This document shows, in pieces, positions 23,108 through 31,536 of a DNA stretch of 34,116 bases. The number at the start of each line of letters is the position of its first letter. The stretch's first letter is position 1. The stretch is from Oscillospiraceae bacterium (GTDB taxonomy: Bacteria; Bacillota; Clostridia; Oscillospirales; Oscillospiraceae): positions 1-34,116 of the forward strand of contig SVKM01000003.1 in NCBI GenBank assembly GCA_015068465.1, in the 5' to 3' direction. A program made the position numbers and the translations under genes. The notes under the pieces were generated by a model. That model was given only the letters and a program-made list of their open reading frames with translations, was not told the DNA's origin and made no database searches.

Positions 23108-24460
23108 TTATTCGATCGCTTCTCCGTAGCTGCCGAGGTCCGCGGACTTGTCGCCCTCGACGCTCGTGCCGAACTCGTAGTCGTTGCCGGGCAGCACCGC
23201 GTTGAGGAGCACGCCGCACAGCGCCGCGATCGCGAGGCCGGTGAGCGTGACCGCCGCGTTGCCGACCATGAAGGTCACGCCGCCGACGGAGCTGAAGCCC
23301 AGGCCGCTGACGAACATCACCGCCGCGATGATGAGGTTGCGGGACTTGGTGAGGTCGACGCGGTTTTCCACGATGTTGCGCACGCCGACCGCGGAGATCA
23401 TGCCGTAGAGGATGAAGCTCACGCCGCCGACGATCGCCGCCGGGATGGAGTTCACCAGCGCGTCGAACTTGGGCGAGAAGGAGAGGATGATGGCGTAGAT
23501 CGCGGCGAGGCGGATGACGCGCGGGTCATAGACGCGGGAGAGGGCGAGCACGCCGGTGTTTTCGCCGTAGGTCGTGTTTGCGGGGCCGCCGCAGAAGCCG
23601 GCGAGCGCGGTCGCGAGGCCGTCGCCGATGAGCGTGCGGTGCAGGCCCGGGTCTTCGATGAAGTTGACGCCGGTGGTCGAGGAGATCGCGGACACGTCGC
23701 CGATGTGCTCCATCATCGCCGCGATGGCGATGGGCGCCATGACGAGGATCGAGGTGAGGTCAAACTTCGCGATCGTGAAGGGCTGGAGGCCGAAGAGCTG
23801 CGCCGTATGCACCGCGGAGAAGTCGACCTGCTTCGTGACGAGCGCGACGATGTAGCTCACGACGACGCCGAGCAGGATCGGGATGATCTTGATCATGCCC
23901 TTGCCCCAGATGTTCGCGACGATGATCACCGCGATCGCGACGAGCGCGAGCCACCAGTTCGTGCTGGCGTTGCCGATCGCGCTGCCGGCGAGGTTGAGGC
24001 CGATCATGATGATCATGGGTCCGGTGACGATCGGCGGGAAGTAGCGCATGACCTTCTTGGTGCCGAGCACCTTGAACAGCAGCGCGAGCACCAGGTACAG
24101 CAGGCCCGCGACCACGATGCCGCCGAGCGCGTAGGCGAGCTTGTCGTCGGGGGACATCGTTGCGTACTTGCCGGAGTCGAGCGCGCCGACCGCGGCGAAG
24201 CCGCCGAGGTAGGCGAACGAGGAGCCGAGGAACGCGGGGACCTTGAACTTCGTGCAGGCGTGGAAGAGGATCGTGCCGAGGCCGGCGAACAGCAGCGTTG
24301 TCTGGATGCTCAGCGGCAGGCCGTAGCCCTGCACGAGGATGGGGACGAGTACCGTTGCGCCGAACATGGCGAAGAGGTGCTGGAGTCCGAGCAGCAGCAT
24401 TCTGGGCACGCCGAGCGTGCGCGCGTCGTAGATGGGTTCCTGACCGAGTTCCTTTTTCAT
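23108..24460 (-). CDS. uraA: Uracil permease (NCS2 family)
   Basis: This proton-coupled uracil importer has 450 residues and about 14 membrane segments. Family signatures are LGLQHLFAMFGATVLVP at the N terminus, FLGSSFAYLGGF, and AAMMEHIGDVSAISSTTG, which carries the substrate-binding Glu of TM8. FCGGPANTTYGENTGVLALSRVYDP carries the second substrate-binding Glu in the TM10 region and is typical of uracil rather than xanthine carriers. The last third (GGVSFILYGMISAVGVRNIVENRVDL) is complete. It begins MKKELGQEPIYDARTLG, the standard N terminus, with GAAGGAG upstream of the ATG. It is a single-gene unit with a possible attenuator upstream. The specificity call rests on the GENTGVLA motif and is fairly safe. 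Confidence 0.92.
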   Translation of the reverse strand: MKKELGQEPIYDARTLGVPRMLLLGLQHLFAMFGATVLVPILVQGYGLPLSIQTTLLFAGLGTILFHACTKFKVPAFLGSSFAYLGGFAAVGALDSGKYATMSPDDKLAYALGGIVVAGLLYLVLALLFKVLGTKKVMRYFPPIVTGPMIIMIGLNLAGSAIGNASTNWWLALVAIAVIIVANIWGKGMIKIIPILLGVVVSYIVALVTKQVDFSAVHTAQLFGLQPFTIAKFDLTSILVMAPIAIAAMMEHIGDVSAISSTTGVNFIEDPGLHRTLIGDGLATALAGFCGGPANTTYGENTGVLALSRVYDPRVIRLAAIYAIILSFSPKFDALVNSIPAAIVGGVSFILYGMISAVGVRNIVENRVDLTKSRNLIIAAVMFVSGLGFSSVGGVTFMVGNAAVTLTGLAIAALCGVLLNAVLPGNDYEFGTSVEGDKSADLGSYGEAIE

Positions 24461-24550
24461 GTGATTCTCTCCTTCTCATTTATAATATAGCTTTTGCTTT
24501 GAAAACGGGTGGGGAGGGACAGCGCAAAACGTTCGCCGCAGACGGCAAAA

Positions 24551-24578
24551 AAATAACGCCGGTAGAAAAACTACCGAC
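24551..24578 (-). promoter_or_regulatory. Possible attenuator hairpin in the uracil permease leader
   Basis: Read leftward, CGGTAG-TTTTT-CTACCG (24576-24560) is followed after a short GCGTTA by a run of seven T residues, about 100 bases before the permease start. A terminator inside the leader would fit pyrimidine-dependent attenuation. I see no clear PyrR-binding consensus, so this is tentative. Confidence 0.35.
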
Positions 24579-24820
24579 GAACAGAAACACTATAAACAGC
24601 AGGAGAAGGAATAAAAACACCAACGGCGGGAACTTTTTTCCGGTTCACAGCCCCAAGCGTCATGTTGGCGTCCTCCCTGCTGGAATTTTCTTTACACAGG
24701 ATAAAGGACACGGACAAAAAATGCAAGAGGGAATGTTGCCCAAAGAAAGCGGCGAAATTTGCGCTGTTGCTTGTACAAATCGTCAAAATGACGAAATCCG
24801 GGCGGGCAGTGCGCCCCGCC

Positions 24821-24849
24821 TTGCAAACAACATACCATAATGTTATAGT
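24821..24849 (+). promoter_or_regulatory. Sigma-A promoter of the DAACS symporter
   Basis: TTGCAA at 24821-24826, a 17-base spacer and TATAGT at 24844-24849. The rest of the 440-base divergent gap (24461-24902) holds the possible attenuator and no gene I can support. Confidence 0.65.
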
Positions 24850-24902
24850 ATATTTGGCTCGGCGGAGTGTGACGCCGGGACTATTTGGAGGAGTGTGAGT
24901 AC

Positions 24903-26135
24903 ATGGAAAAGAAAAAATTGAGCCTGCCGGCGCAAATAGGCATTGCGCTGGTAGCCGGTATCGTGGTGGGCCTGATCTGCTACTTCGGAGGGCTTGCGGA
25001 CTTCACCAAGAGCTACCTCAAGCCGTTCGGCGATATCTTCGTCAACCTGCTCAAGTTCATCGTCGTCCCGGTCGTCCTGTTCTCGATGATCGACGGTATC
25101 CTCTCGCTGGGCGATTTGCGCAAGGTCGGCTCCGTCGGCTGGAAGACGGTCGCGTACTTCATGGTGACGACCGCCGTCGCGTGCGTGATCGGTCTCGTTT
25201 TCGCGAACATCTTCAACGGCGCGCACCTGTTCCCGGTGCTCGACGTCAGCCAGGCGACCTATGAGGCAAAGGAATTCGGCGGCTTTATGAGCGTGCTCGT
25301 CGGCATCTTCCCGAGCAACATGTGGAAGTCCTTTACCGACGCCAACATGCTTCAGGTCATTGTCATCGCGATCTTCTTCGGCGGCTCCATCCTCGCCGCG
25401 GGCGAGAAGGGCAAGCTCTGCCGCGACATCGTGACGAGCTTCTACGCCGTCATCGAGCGGCTGATGGCGTTCGTCATTTCGCTCAGTCCCATCGGCGTGT
25501 TCACGTACATGGCGTGGGTCGTCGCCACCCAGGGCGCCGAGATCCTCGGCTCGCTTGCGCTGGTGCTGCTGTGCGCCTACATCGGCTACATCGTCCACGC
25601 GATCGTCGTCTACTCGCTCTCCGCCAAGGCGTTCGCCGGCGTCAACCCGCTGACTTTCTTCAAGAAGGCGGCGCCCGCGATGATCTTCGCGTTCACCTCG
25701 ACCTCCTCCGCCGCGACGCTGCCGGTCTCCAAGGAGAGCGCGGACGACCTCGGCGCTGAGGAAGACATCTCCGCGTTCGTCCTGCCCCTCGGCGCGACGA
25801 TCAACATGGACGGCACCGCGATCTACCAGTGCGTCGCCACCGTGTTCCTCGCCTCCTGCGCCGGCATCAACCTGACGATCGGGCAGATGGTCACGGTCGT
25901 CGTCACCGCGACGCTCGCCTCCATCGGCACCGCCGGCACGCCCGGCGCCGGCATGATCATGCTGACGATGGTGTTGACCGCCCTCGGCATTCCGGTTGAC
26001 TATATCGGACTGATCGTTGCGGTCGACCGTCTGTTCGACATGGGCCGCACCTGCCTCAACGTGACCGGCGACATCTCCTGCTCGCTGTGCGTGACCAAGT
26101 GGCAGGGCGGCGAGCTCAAGCCCAAGAAGCTGTAA
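24903..26135 (+). CDS. Dicarboxylate/amino acid:cation symporter (DAACS, GltP-like)
   Basis: This is a 410-residue membrane carrier of the glutamate transporter fold, for sodium- or proton-driven uptake of acidic amino acids or C4-dicarboxylates. Key elements appear in order. The HP1 loop is FAFTSTSSAATLPVSKE. The TM7 motif is LGATINMDGTAIYQ (NMDGT, cation site). The HP2 loop is ASIGTAGTPGAGMIMLTMV. TM8 reads VDRLFDMGRTCLNVTGD, whose Arg is the residue that binds the side-chain carboxylate in acidic-substrate transporters. The N-terminal half (LLKFIVVPVVLFSMIDGILSL) matches the scaffold domain. The start is ATG 24903, with GGAGGAG at 24887-24893. It is monocistronic, with a terminator 50 bases downstream. 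Confidence 0.93.
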   Translation: MEKKKLSLPAQIGIALVAGIVVGLICYFGGLADFTKSYLKPFGDIFVNLLKFIVVPVVLFSMIDGILSLGDLRKVGSVGWKTVAYFMVTTAVACVIGLVFANIFNGAHLFPVLDVSQATYEAKEFGGFMSVLVGIFPSNMWKSFTDANMLQVIVIAIFFGGSILAAGEKGKLCRDIVTSFYAVIERLMAFVISLSPIGVFTYMAWVVATQGAEILGSLALVLLCAYIGYIVHAIVVYSLSAKAFAGVNPLTFFKKAAPAMIFAFTSTSSAATLPVSKESADDLGAEEDISAFVLPLGATINMDGTAIYQCVATVFLASCAGINLTIGQMVTVVVTATLASIGTAGTPGAGMIMLTMVLTALGIPVDYIGLIVAVDRLFDMGRTCLNVTGDISCSLCVTKWQGGELKPKKL

Positions 26136-26186
26136 GGGCAGAGAGCAACGCTTAGTAAACCACAGACCCGCCAGCAAATGGCAAGG

Positions 26187-26219
26187 AAAGGAGCCGCTCA
26201 GCCGAGCGGCTCCTTTTTT
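26187..26219 (+). terminator. Terminator after the DAACS symporter
   Basis: A 13-bp stem, AAAGGAGCCGCTC/GAGCGGCTCCTTT with loop AGCC, continuing into TTTTTT. Confidence 0.93.
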
Positions 26220-26510
26220 GCGCGTTCTTCGCGTTTTCATCCCCCCGTAAAGGGAAAACCCTGAAAATCTATTTTTACCCCGAAGCAGGGGACAAATGCG
26301 GACTGATTTAAGACGCAAAATCCATCACCCGCCACGAGGATAGAGAGCCGCCATCAAAAAAGCGGCAGTCGCAAGATGTTCAATTACAATAAGTCTATTT
26401 TTGTTTCGGCAAGAATCGCCAAAACGCGCTAAAATAGGTACTTTTTAAAAAACGGACGACTGTATAAAAATTAAAAAATCAAATAGTCTATCAATTTAGA
26501 ACGCTTTGTG
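26220..26510. other. Intergenic stretch without a gene
   Basis: About 300 bases between convergent genes that turn AT-rich towards 26500. I see no ribosome binding site or coding pattern. The frame on the minus strand here is low-complexity and runs through terminator hairpins, so it is not a gene. Confidence 0.5.
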
Positions 26511-26516
26511 AACAAA

Positions 26517-26545
26517 AACGCCGCCGTTTGGAGTACGGCGGCGTT
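26517..26545 (-). terminator. Second hairpin downstream of the cysteine desulfurase
   Basis: AACGCCGCCGT/ACGGCGGCGTT (26517-26527/26535-26545). Read leftward it is followed by TTT and a T-rich stretch. It backs up the hairpin at 26616-26639. Confidence 0.55.
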
Positions 26546-26603
26546 CGACGGGAGTTTTCGACAAAAGTCAAAAATCGCCCGAAAACGCGATAGACTTAGA
26601 GAT

Positions 26604-26639
26604 AAAAAGAGAAAACCGGACGGGCAGCAGCCCGTCCGG
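26604..26639 (-). terminator. Terminator of the Sel1-cysteine desulfurase operon
   Basis: A 10-bp stem CCGGACGGGC/GCCCGTCCGG (26616-26625/26630-26639), followed leftward by TTTTCTCTTTTT. Confidence 0.82.
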
Positions 26640-26648
26640 GAGGCAATT

Positions 26649-27782
26649 TTACAGCATGGGGAAGCGCGAATTTTTGTGTGCTTCGAGTGCGGAGACGAGG
26701 GCGTCAACGTCGCTTTTTTTGGTTTCGGGGCCAAAACTCACGCGCAGCACGCCGGCCTTGACCTTCTTAGTCAACCCCATCGCCTCGTAGACGTGGCTCG
26801 CTTTTCCACGGTGGCAGGCGCTGCCCGCGCTGATGCAGATGCCCTGGCTGCCGAGATCCTCGACGACGTTTGCCGACGGGTAGCCCACGAGAGAGACCGA
26901 GAGGATGTGCGGCGCGTCTCCGTTCCCGACGCGCGCCACGCCGTCCAGGGCGAGCAGGCGTTCAAGCGCGTAGGCCTTGAGCTCCGCCATGTGGGCGAGC
27001 GATGCGTCGAGATTGGCGCGGCGCAGCTCCACCGCCTTCGCGAAGCCCACGAGCTGCGCGGTCGCCTCGGTGCCGGAGCGCCGACCGTCCTCCTGCCCGC
27101 CGCCGGCAAGCAGCGGGCGCGGGTTTTTGACGCGCTCGCCGAGGCAGAGCGCGCCGACGCCTTTGGGCGCGCCGATTTTGTGCCCGCTGATCGAGATGAG
27201 ATCCGCGCCGAGCGTCGCGGCGGAGAACGGGACCTTCAAAAAGCCCTGCACCGCGTCGGTGTGGAGCAGCGCTTTCGAGCCGCGCTCCTTCAGCAGCGCC
27301 GCGACCTCGCCCACCGGCAGGATGCAGCCGGTCTCGTTGTTGACGAGCATCATGCTCACAAGCGCGGTGTCTTCGCGCAGCGCGAGCGCGACCTGCTCCG
27401 CTGTGATGCTGCCGTCGCGGTCGGGCTTGAGGTATGTGACCTCCCAGCCCTCGTCCGCAAGCTGGCGGCAGGGCTCGAGCACCGCGCTGTGCTCGATCGC
27501 AGTCGTGACGATGTGCCTGCCGGCATGTCGGTTCTGATGCGCGGCGAGCCGGAGCGCCCAGTTGTCGCTCTCAGTGCCGCAGGAGGTGAAGGCAAGCTGC
27601 TCCGCCTTGCACCCCAGCGCGGAGGCGACGGTTTCGCGGCAGCGCGCGACAAGCTCGCGCGCTTCACGGCCATAGGGATACTGCGCGCTTGGATTGCCGA
27701 ATTGCTTTACAAGCGCGTCGCGCACGGCGTCCGCGACCTCGTCCGGCACGGGCGTGGTGGCGGCATGGTCGAGGTAGATCAT
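26649..27782 (-). CDS. Cysteine desulfurase (NifS/IscS-like, PLP-dependent)
   Basis: This enzyme removes sulfur from L-cysteine to give alanine and a persulfide used for Fe-S clusters or tRNA thiolation. The 377-residue protein starts MIYLDHAATTP, the classic N terminus. The PLP Lys is K202 in SISGHKIGAPKG, the stacking His is H98 in TAIEHSAV, and the active-site Cys is C323 in ISAGSACHRGK. It reads RRSGTEATAQLVGFAKA, the usual RxGTxN-like loop with Glu in place of Asn. The start codon overlaps the stop of the upstream Sel1 gene by 4 bases (ATGA), with GAGGAG about 8 bases before it, so the two are translationally coupled. It faces mtaB, an Fe-S enzyme, across a divergent promoter region. The precise subtype (NifS, IscS or a specialised paralogue) cannot be fixed from the sequence. 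Confidence 0.92.
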   Translation of the reverse strand: MIYLDHAATTPVPDEVADAVRDALVKQFGNPSAQYPYGREARELVARCRETVASALGCKAEQLAFTSCGTESDNWALRLAAHQNRHAGRHIVTTAIEHSAVLEPCRQLADEGWEVTYLKPDRDGSITAEQVALALREDTALVSMMLVNNETGCILPVGEVAALLKERGSKALLHTDAVQGFLKVPFSAATLGADLISISGHKIGAPKGVGALCLGERVKNPRPLLAGGGQEDGRRSGTEATAQLVGFAKAVELRRANLDASLAHMAELKAYALERLLALDGVARVGNGDAPHILSVSLVGYPSANVVEDLGSQGICISAGSACHRGKASHVYEAMGLTKKVKAGVLRVSFGPETKKSDVDALVSALEAHKNSRFPML

Positions 27783-28453
27783 ACCGCCTGCTCCTCGTCG
27801 GGGACGGTCGCTTCCCCGGCGTCCGGCGCCGTCTGCTCCGCCTTCCACTCGGCGAGTAGCGCCGCAGCCTTTTTGTGTCCGCTGTCGGCGGCGTCGCTCA
27901 GCCACAAAAGCGCCTCCGCCTTGTCCTCGGCGACGCCTCCCATGCCGCTGTAGAGCATCCGCGCGAGCGTGTACTGCGCGTCCGCGCTGCCGCACTCCGC
28001 CGCGCGCGTGAGCTGTGCCGCCGCCTCGGCGTCGTCTCCCGCCTCGTGAGCGGCACGGGAGGCCTCCAGCGCCGCAGCCGCGGCTTCCGCCGCCCGCGGG
28101 CGGATGAGGTCCAGCGTTTGCAGCGCCTTGGCGTTGCCCTGGTGGAGCGCGCGCACCGCCCAGTGGCAGCCGCGCGGGATATCCGCCTCGACGCCCTTGC
28201 CGAGCGAGCAGAGCATCGAAAACGTCAGCTGCGCCTCGCGGTCGCCCTGCTCGGCGGTCCGCTCATACCAGTAGGCGGCGCGCGCGAGATCGCGCTCGAC
28301 GCCGTTCCCGTTTTCATACATCATGGCAAGGAAGTGCTGCGACTTTGCCTCGCCCGCCTCCGCGGTGCGGCTGAGCAGCGCGACGGCCTCGTCGTAGCGC
28401 TTGAGGTAGAAAAGGCGCAGGCCCTCCATATAATCGTTTTCCAAATTCGGCAT
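27779..28453 (-). CDS. Sel1-repeat (TPR-like) protein
   Basis: A 224-residue soluble protein made of Sel1-like repeats. Seen are AVALLSRTAEAGEAKSQHFL followed by AMMYENGNGVERD, then AAYWYERTAEQGDREAQLTF with SMLCSLGKGVEAD, then a degenerate repeat. A last one follows as AAQLTRAAECGSADAQYTLARMLYSG. Each unit has the A..yl..A.. and G.Gv..D pattern. Such proteins scaffold protein-protein contacts and have no catalytic residues. The acidic C-terminal tail (APDAGEATVPDEEQAV) ends in the overlap with the cysteine desulfurase start. The coupling suggests it may act with the desulfurase, but this is an inference. AAAGGG precedes the start at 28453. Confidence 0.85.
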   Translation of the reverse strand: MPNLENDYMEGLRLFYLKRYDEAVALLSRTAEAGEAKSQHFLAMMYENGNGVERDLARAAYWYERTAEQGDREAQLTFSMLCSLGKGVEADIPRGCHWAVRALHQGNAKALQTLDLIRPRAAEAAAAALEASRAAHEAGDDAEAAAQLTRAAECGSADAQYTLARMLYSGMGGVAEDKAEALLWLSDAADSGHKKAAALLAEWKAEQTAPDAGEATVPDEEQAV

Positions 28454-28475
28454 AATGGTTCCCTTTCTTTTGTGC

Positions 28476-28504
28476 TTGCGAATCCCTATACATTTATATA
28501 TAAT
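28476..28504 (+). promoter_or_regulatory. Sigma-A promoter of the mtaB cluster
   Basis: TTGCGA at 28476-28481, a 17-base spacer and TATAAT at 28499-28504, 62 bases before the mtaB start. Confidence 0.78.
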
Positions 28505-28566
28505 ATAACATCAGAATCGCTTTTTGATTATACCGACACATTTGGAAAATAGCAAGAGGGAACCCC

Positions 28567-29850
28567 ATGCGAATTGCCATCTGCACCTTGGGCTGCAAGG
28601 TGAACCAGTACGAAACACAGGCGATCGAGCAGGAGCTGCTGCGCCGCGGGCACACGCTCGTCGATTTTGAGGACGAGGCGGACGCCTACGTCGTCAACAC
28701 CTGCTCGGTGACCGCCGTGAGCGACAAGAAATCCCGCCAGATGATCCGCCGCGCGCAATCGCGCAACCCGAACGCCGTCATCGCAGCCTGCGGCTGCTAC
28801 GCCCAGACCCACGCGGAGGACGTTTCGGCGCTCGGCGTCGACGTGCTCGCCGGCACCAACGATAGGCTCGGCTTTCTGGACCTGCTCGAGCGCGCGGCAG
28901 AGGAAAAGACGCGCATCGTCCATCTCGACGACGCGCTCCACCGCCGCGAATTTGAGGTTCTGCCCGCCGGCGGCATGGCGGCGCGCACGCGCGCGATGCT
29001 CAAGATCGAGGACGGCTGCGTCAACTTCTGCACCTACTGCCTGATCCCGTTCGCGCGCGGGCCCGTGCGTTCGCTGCCGATGGACGAGGCAAGTTTACAA
29101 GTGAAAAAGCTGGTCGACGATGGATATAAAGAGATAGTACTAACTGGTATTGAAATATCCTCATACGGTCAGGACATTAAGGAACAAGTTGGTTTGATCG
29201 ACCTGCTGGAGCGGCTTTGCCGCGAAGCGCCGACGCTGCGTGTGCGCCTGGGCTCGCTGGAGCCGCGCACGATCACGCGGGACTTTTGTGAACGGGCGGC
29301 AGGACTGGAAAACCTCTGCCCGCACTTCCACCTCTCGCTCCAGTCGGGCTGCGACGCGACGCTCAAGCGCATGAACCGCCGCTACGATACGGCGCGCTAC
29401 GCGGAGTCCTGCGCGCTGCTGCGCGAGTTTTTCGACGACCCTGCCATCACGACCGACCTCATTACGGGCTTCCCGGAGGAAACGGAGGAGGAATTCGCCC
29501 AAACGCTTGCGTTCATCCGCGGCTGCGCCTTTGCCGACATGCACATCTTTCCATACTCCATCCGCCCCGGCACCAAGGCGGCGGCGATGGCGCAGGTCGA
29601 AAAGCATGTCAAGGAGGAGCGCGCGGCGCGCGCGGCGGAGGCCGCCGCGGCGATGAAGGCGGAATACCTTGCGCGCTGCGTCGGCAGGACGTTCCCCGTG
29701 CTCTTTGAGGGCACGGAAACAGAGGGCAGCGCGGGGCACGCGCCGAACTACACGGAAGTATACATAGAGGAAAAGGGATTACAAAACGAAGCGCGCCCCG
29801 TCCGCGTGATCCGCAGCGACGGCGAGCGCCTTTATGGGGAATTGGAGTGA
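28567..29850 (+). CDS. mtaB: tRNA t6A37 methylthiotransferase MtaB
   Basis: A radical SAM enzyme that converts t6A37 to ms2t6A37 in tRNAs reading ANN codons. The N-terminal UPF0004 domain begins MRIAICTLGCKVNQYET and has its other cluster cysteines in NTCSVTAVSD and AACGCYAQ. The radical SAM CxxxCxxC motif is CVNFCTYC in KIEDGCVNFCTYCLIPFARG. This is followed by EIVLTGIEISSYG, and GFPEETEEEF further on. The C-terminal end has the TRAM-like domain (TFPVLFEGTE..NYTEVYIE). The 427-residue length matches the family. The TLGCKVNQYE start separates it from MiaB. The ATG at 28567 has GAGGGA 7 bases upstream. The following nucleotidase gene begins about 5 bases after the stop, so they are co-transcribed. 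Confidence 0.95.
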   Translation: MRIAICTLGCKVNQYETQAIEQELLRRGHTLVDFEDEADAYVVNTCSVTAVSDKKSRQMIRRAQSRNPNAVIAACGCYAQTHAEDVSALGVDVLAGTNDRLGFLDLLERAAEEKTRIVHLDDALHRREFEVLPAGGMAARTRAMLKIEDGCVNFCTYCLIPFARGPVRSLPMDEASLQVKKLVDDGYKEIVLTGIEISSYGQDIKEQVGLIDLLERLCREAPTLRVRLGSLEPRTITRDFCERAAGLENLCPHFHLSLQSGCDATLKRMNRRYDTARYAESCALLREFFDDPAITTDLITGFPEETEEEFAQTLAFIRGCAFADMHIFPYSIRPGTKAAAMAQVEKHVKEERAARAAEAAAAMKAEYLARCVGRTFPVLFEGTETEGSAGHAPNYTEVYIEEKGLQNEARPVRVIRSDGERLYGELE

Positions 29851-29855
29851 ATGAG

Positions 29856-30431
29856 ATGAAGAGCCACTTTTTTGCCTACATCAGCCGCATGCGCTATATC
29901 CCGCGCTGGGCGCTCATGCGCAACAGCTTTTCCGAGAACGTTCAGGAGCACAGCCACATGGTCGCGGTGCTCGCGCACGCGCTCGCGGTCATCCGCAACG
30001 AGGTTTTCGGCGGCAGCGTCGACGCGGGACAGGTTGCGGTCTACGCGCTCTACCACGACGCGACGGAGATCATCACCGGCGATATGCCGACTCCTATTAA
30101 ATATTACAACCCCGAGATCAAGGCGTCCTACCGCAAGGTCGAGAGCGTCGCCGCCGACAAGCTCATTTCCCTGCTGCCGCACGAGCTGCGCGCGAGCTAC
30201 CGTCCGCTCCTGCGCGGCGAGGACGCGGAGATGCACCGCCTCGTCAAGGCGGCGGACAAGCTCTCGGCGCACATCAAGTGCCTGGAGGAGATCAAGGCGG
30301 GGAACATGGAGTTCAAGCGCGCCGCCGAGCAGACGCGCACGGCGCTCGAGGAGATGAAGCTCCCCGAGCTCGACTGGTTCATGGAGCACTGCATGGACAG
30401 CTTCTCGATGACCCTCGACGAATTGGAGTGA
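29856..30431 (+). CDS. HD-domain 5'-deoxynucleotidase (YfbR-like)
   Basis: This metal-dependent enzyme dephosphorylates deoxyribonucleoside 5'-monophosphates. The 191 residues carry the HD pattern of the YfbR family: MRYIPRWALMRNSFSENVQE with HSHMVAVLAHALAV (first His), YALYHDATEIITGDMPTPIKY (HD pair and following Asp) and HRLVKAADKLSAHIKCLEE (final Asp). The opening FFAYISRMRYIPRWALM is the YfbR N terminus. The start at ATG 29856 is preferred, since GGAG at 29844-29847 is 8 bases away. The GTG at 29847 overlaps the mtaB stop and lies on that site. It forms an operon with mtaB, and the shared theme may be nucleotide and RNA housekeeping. Confidence 0.9.
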   Translation: MKSHFFAYISRMRYIPRWALMRNSFSENVQEHSHMVAVLAHALAVIRNEVFGGSVDAGQVAVYALYHDATEIITGDMPTPIKYYNPEIKASYRKVESVAADKLISLLPHELRASYRPLLRGEDAEMHRLVKAADKLSAHIKCLEEIKAGNMEFKRAAEQTRTALEEMKLPELDWFMEHCMDSFSMTLDELE

Positions 30432-30505
30432 AAATGGGAACCTTTTGACGGAGCTTCCGTCTAACGGTACAGCAAGCCCCAAAAATGAGATTTGAGGTGG
30501 AGAAG

Positions 30506-31522
30506 ATGAAGAAAAGAAGCATTGCGATCCTGCTCAGCCTTGTGCTGATCCTTGCCCTCGCCGGCTGCGGCGGCAGCGCGAAGGGCGATTCCTACTACAG
30601 CACCAACAGCGCCGCCTCCGAGCCGGCTGCGCCTATGGAGGCGGGCGCCGACGGAGAGTACTGGGCGATGGACGCGGCGGCCGAGATGGACATGCCGGGC
30701 AACGGCGCCACCGCAAACGCTGCGGCGGACAGCCGCTCGACGCTGCCAGACGGTGTGAAGATGATCTACCGCGCAAGCCTGGAGCTGGAGACCACCGAGT
30801 TCGACCAGGCGGCGGCGCAGGTCAAGGCGCTGACCGCACAGATGGACGGCTACTTTGAGGAGCAGAACACCTACACCCGCGGCGGCGGTTACCGCAGCGC
30901 GACCTACACCGTCCGCGTGCCCGCGGCGCGTTTCGAGGAGTTCCTCTCCCAGATCGGCAGCGTCTGCACCGTCGTCCGCCAGAGCCAGAGCGCCGAGGAC
31001 GTGAGCGAATACTATTACGACATGGAATCCCGCCTCGAGACCGCGAAGATCAAGCTCGACCGCCTGCAGGAGCTTTTGTCCAAGGCGGAGGAGATGGAGG
31101 ACATCATCACGCTCGAAGGCGCGATCTCCGACACCGAGTACCAGATCGAGCAGCTCTCCGGCGAGAATCGCCACTACGATTCCCTGATCGGCTATTCGAC
31201 CATCAATGTCAACCTCAGCGAGGTCTACCGCGTCACGGAGGTCGAGACCGCGCCGCTGACCTTCGGACAGCGCATGGGCATCGCATTCCGCGACGGCCTG
31301 CGCAACTTCGGCGACGGCATGGAGGACTTCCTGGAGTGGCTCGCCTACAGCTGGCTGACGCTGTTGGTGGTCATCGCGGTCATCGTGGTGATCGTGAAGC
31401 TGATCCGCAGCGGCAGCGCCAAGCGCGCCAACGGCGAAAAAAAGCCGCGCAGAAAGCTCTTCGGCAAGAAGAATAAGGACGCCGCCCCTGCGGAGACGAC
31501 GGAACAGAACAAGGAAGAGTAA
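30506..31522 (+). CDS. DUF4349 lipoprotein with membrane-spanning C terminus
   Basis: A 338-residue surface lipoprotein. Residues 1-20 are a lipoprotein signal ending in the lipobox LALAGC, with the lipidated Cys at 21. A Ser/Ala/Glu-rich linker follows to about 85. The DUF4349 core starts at MIYRASLELETTEFDQAAAQ and contains YTVRVPAARFEEFLSQIGSV, DVSEYYYDMESRLETAKIKL and a coiled-coil like KLDRLQELLSKAEEMEDII. A membrane helix (LLVVIAVIVVIVKLI) precedes a basic C-terminal tail. DUF4349 members are widespread in Firmicutes and their function is unknown. The start at 30506 places the signal peptide correctly, with GGTGGAG upstream. The upstream ATG at 30485 would give an atypical N terminus. 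Confidence 0.88.
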   Translation: MKKRSIAILLSLVLILALAGCGGSAKGDSYYSTNSAASEPAAPMEAGADGEYWAMDAAAEMDMPGNGATANAAADSRSTLPDGVKMIYRASLELETTEFDQAAAQVKALTAQMDGYFEEQNTYTRGGGYRSATYTVRVPAARFEEFLSQIGSVCTVVRQSQSAEDVSEYYYDMESRLETAKIKLDRLQELLSKAEEMEDIITLEGAISDTEYQIEQLSGENRHYDSLIGYSTINVNLSEVYRVTEVETAPLTFGQRMGIAFRDGLRNFGDGMEDFLEWLAYSWLTLLVVIAVIVVIVKLIRSGSAKRANGEKKPRRKLFGKKNKDAAPAETTEQNKEE

Positions 31523-31536
31523 ACGGAGGTACATGT

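Noticed and set aside
24843..26318. A 491-codon minus-strand frame opposite the DAACS symporter
   Set aside because: Asp/Arg/His-rich shadow that passes through the symporter's terminator. The plus strand carries NMDGT and other transporter motifs.
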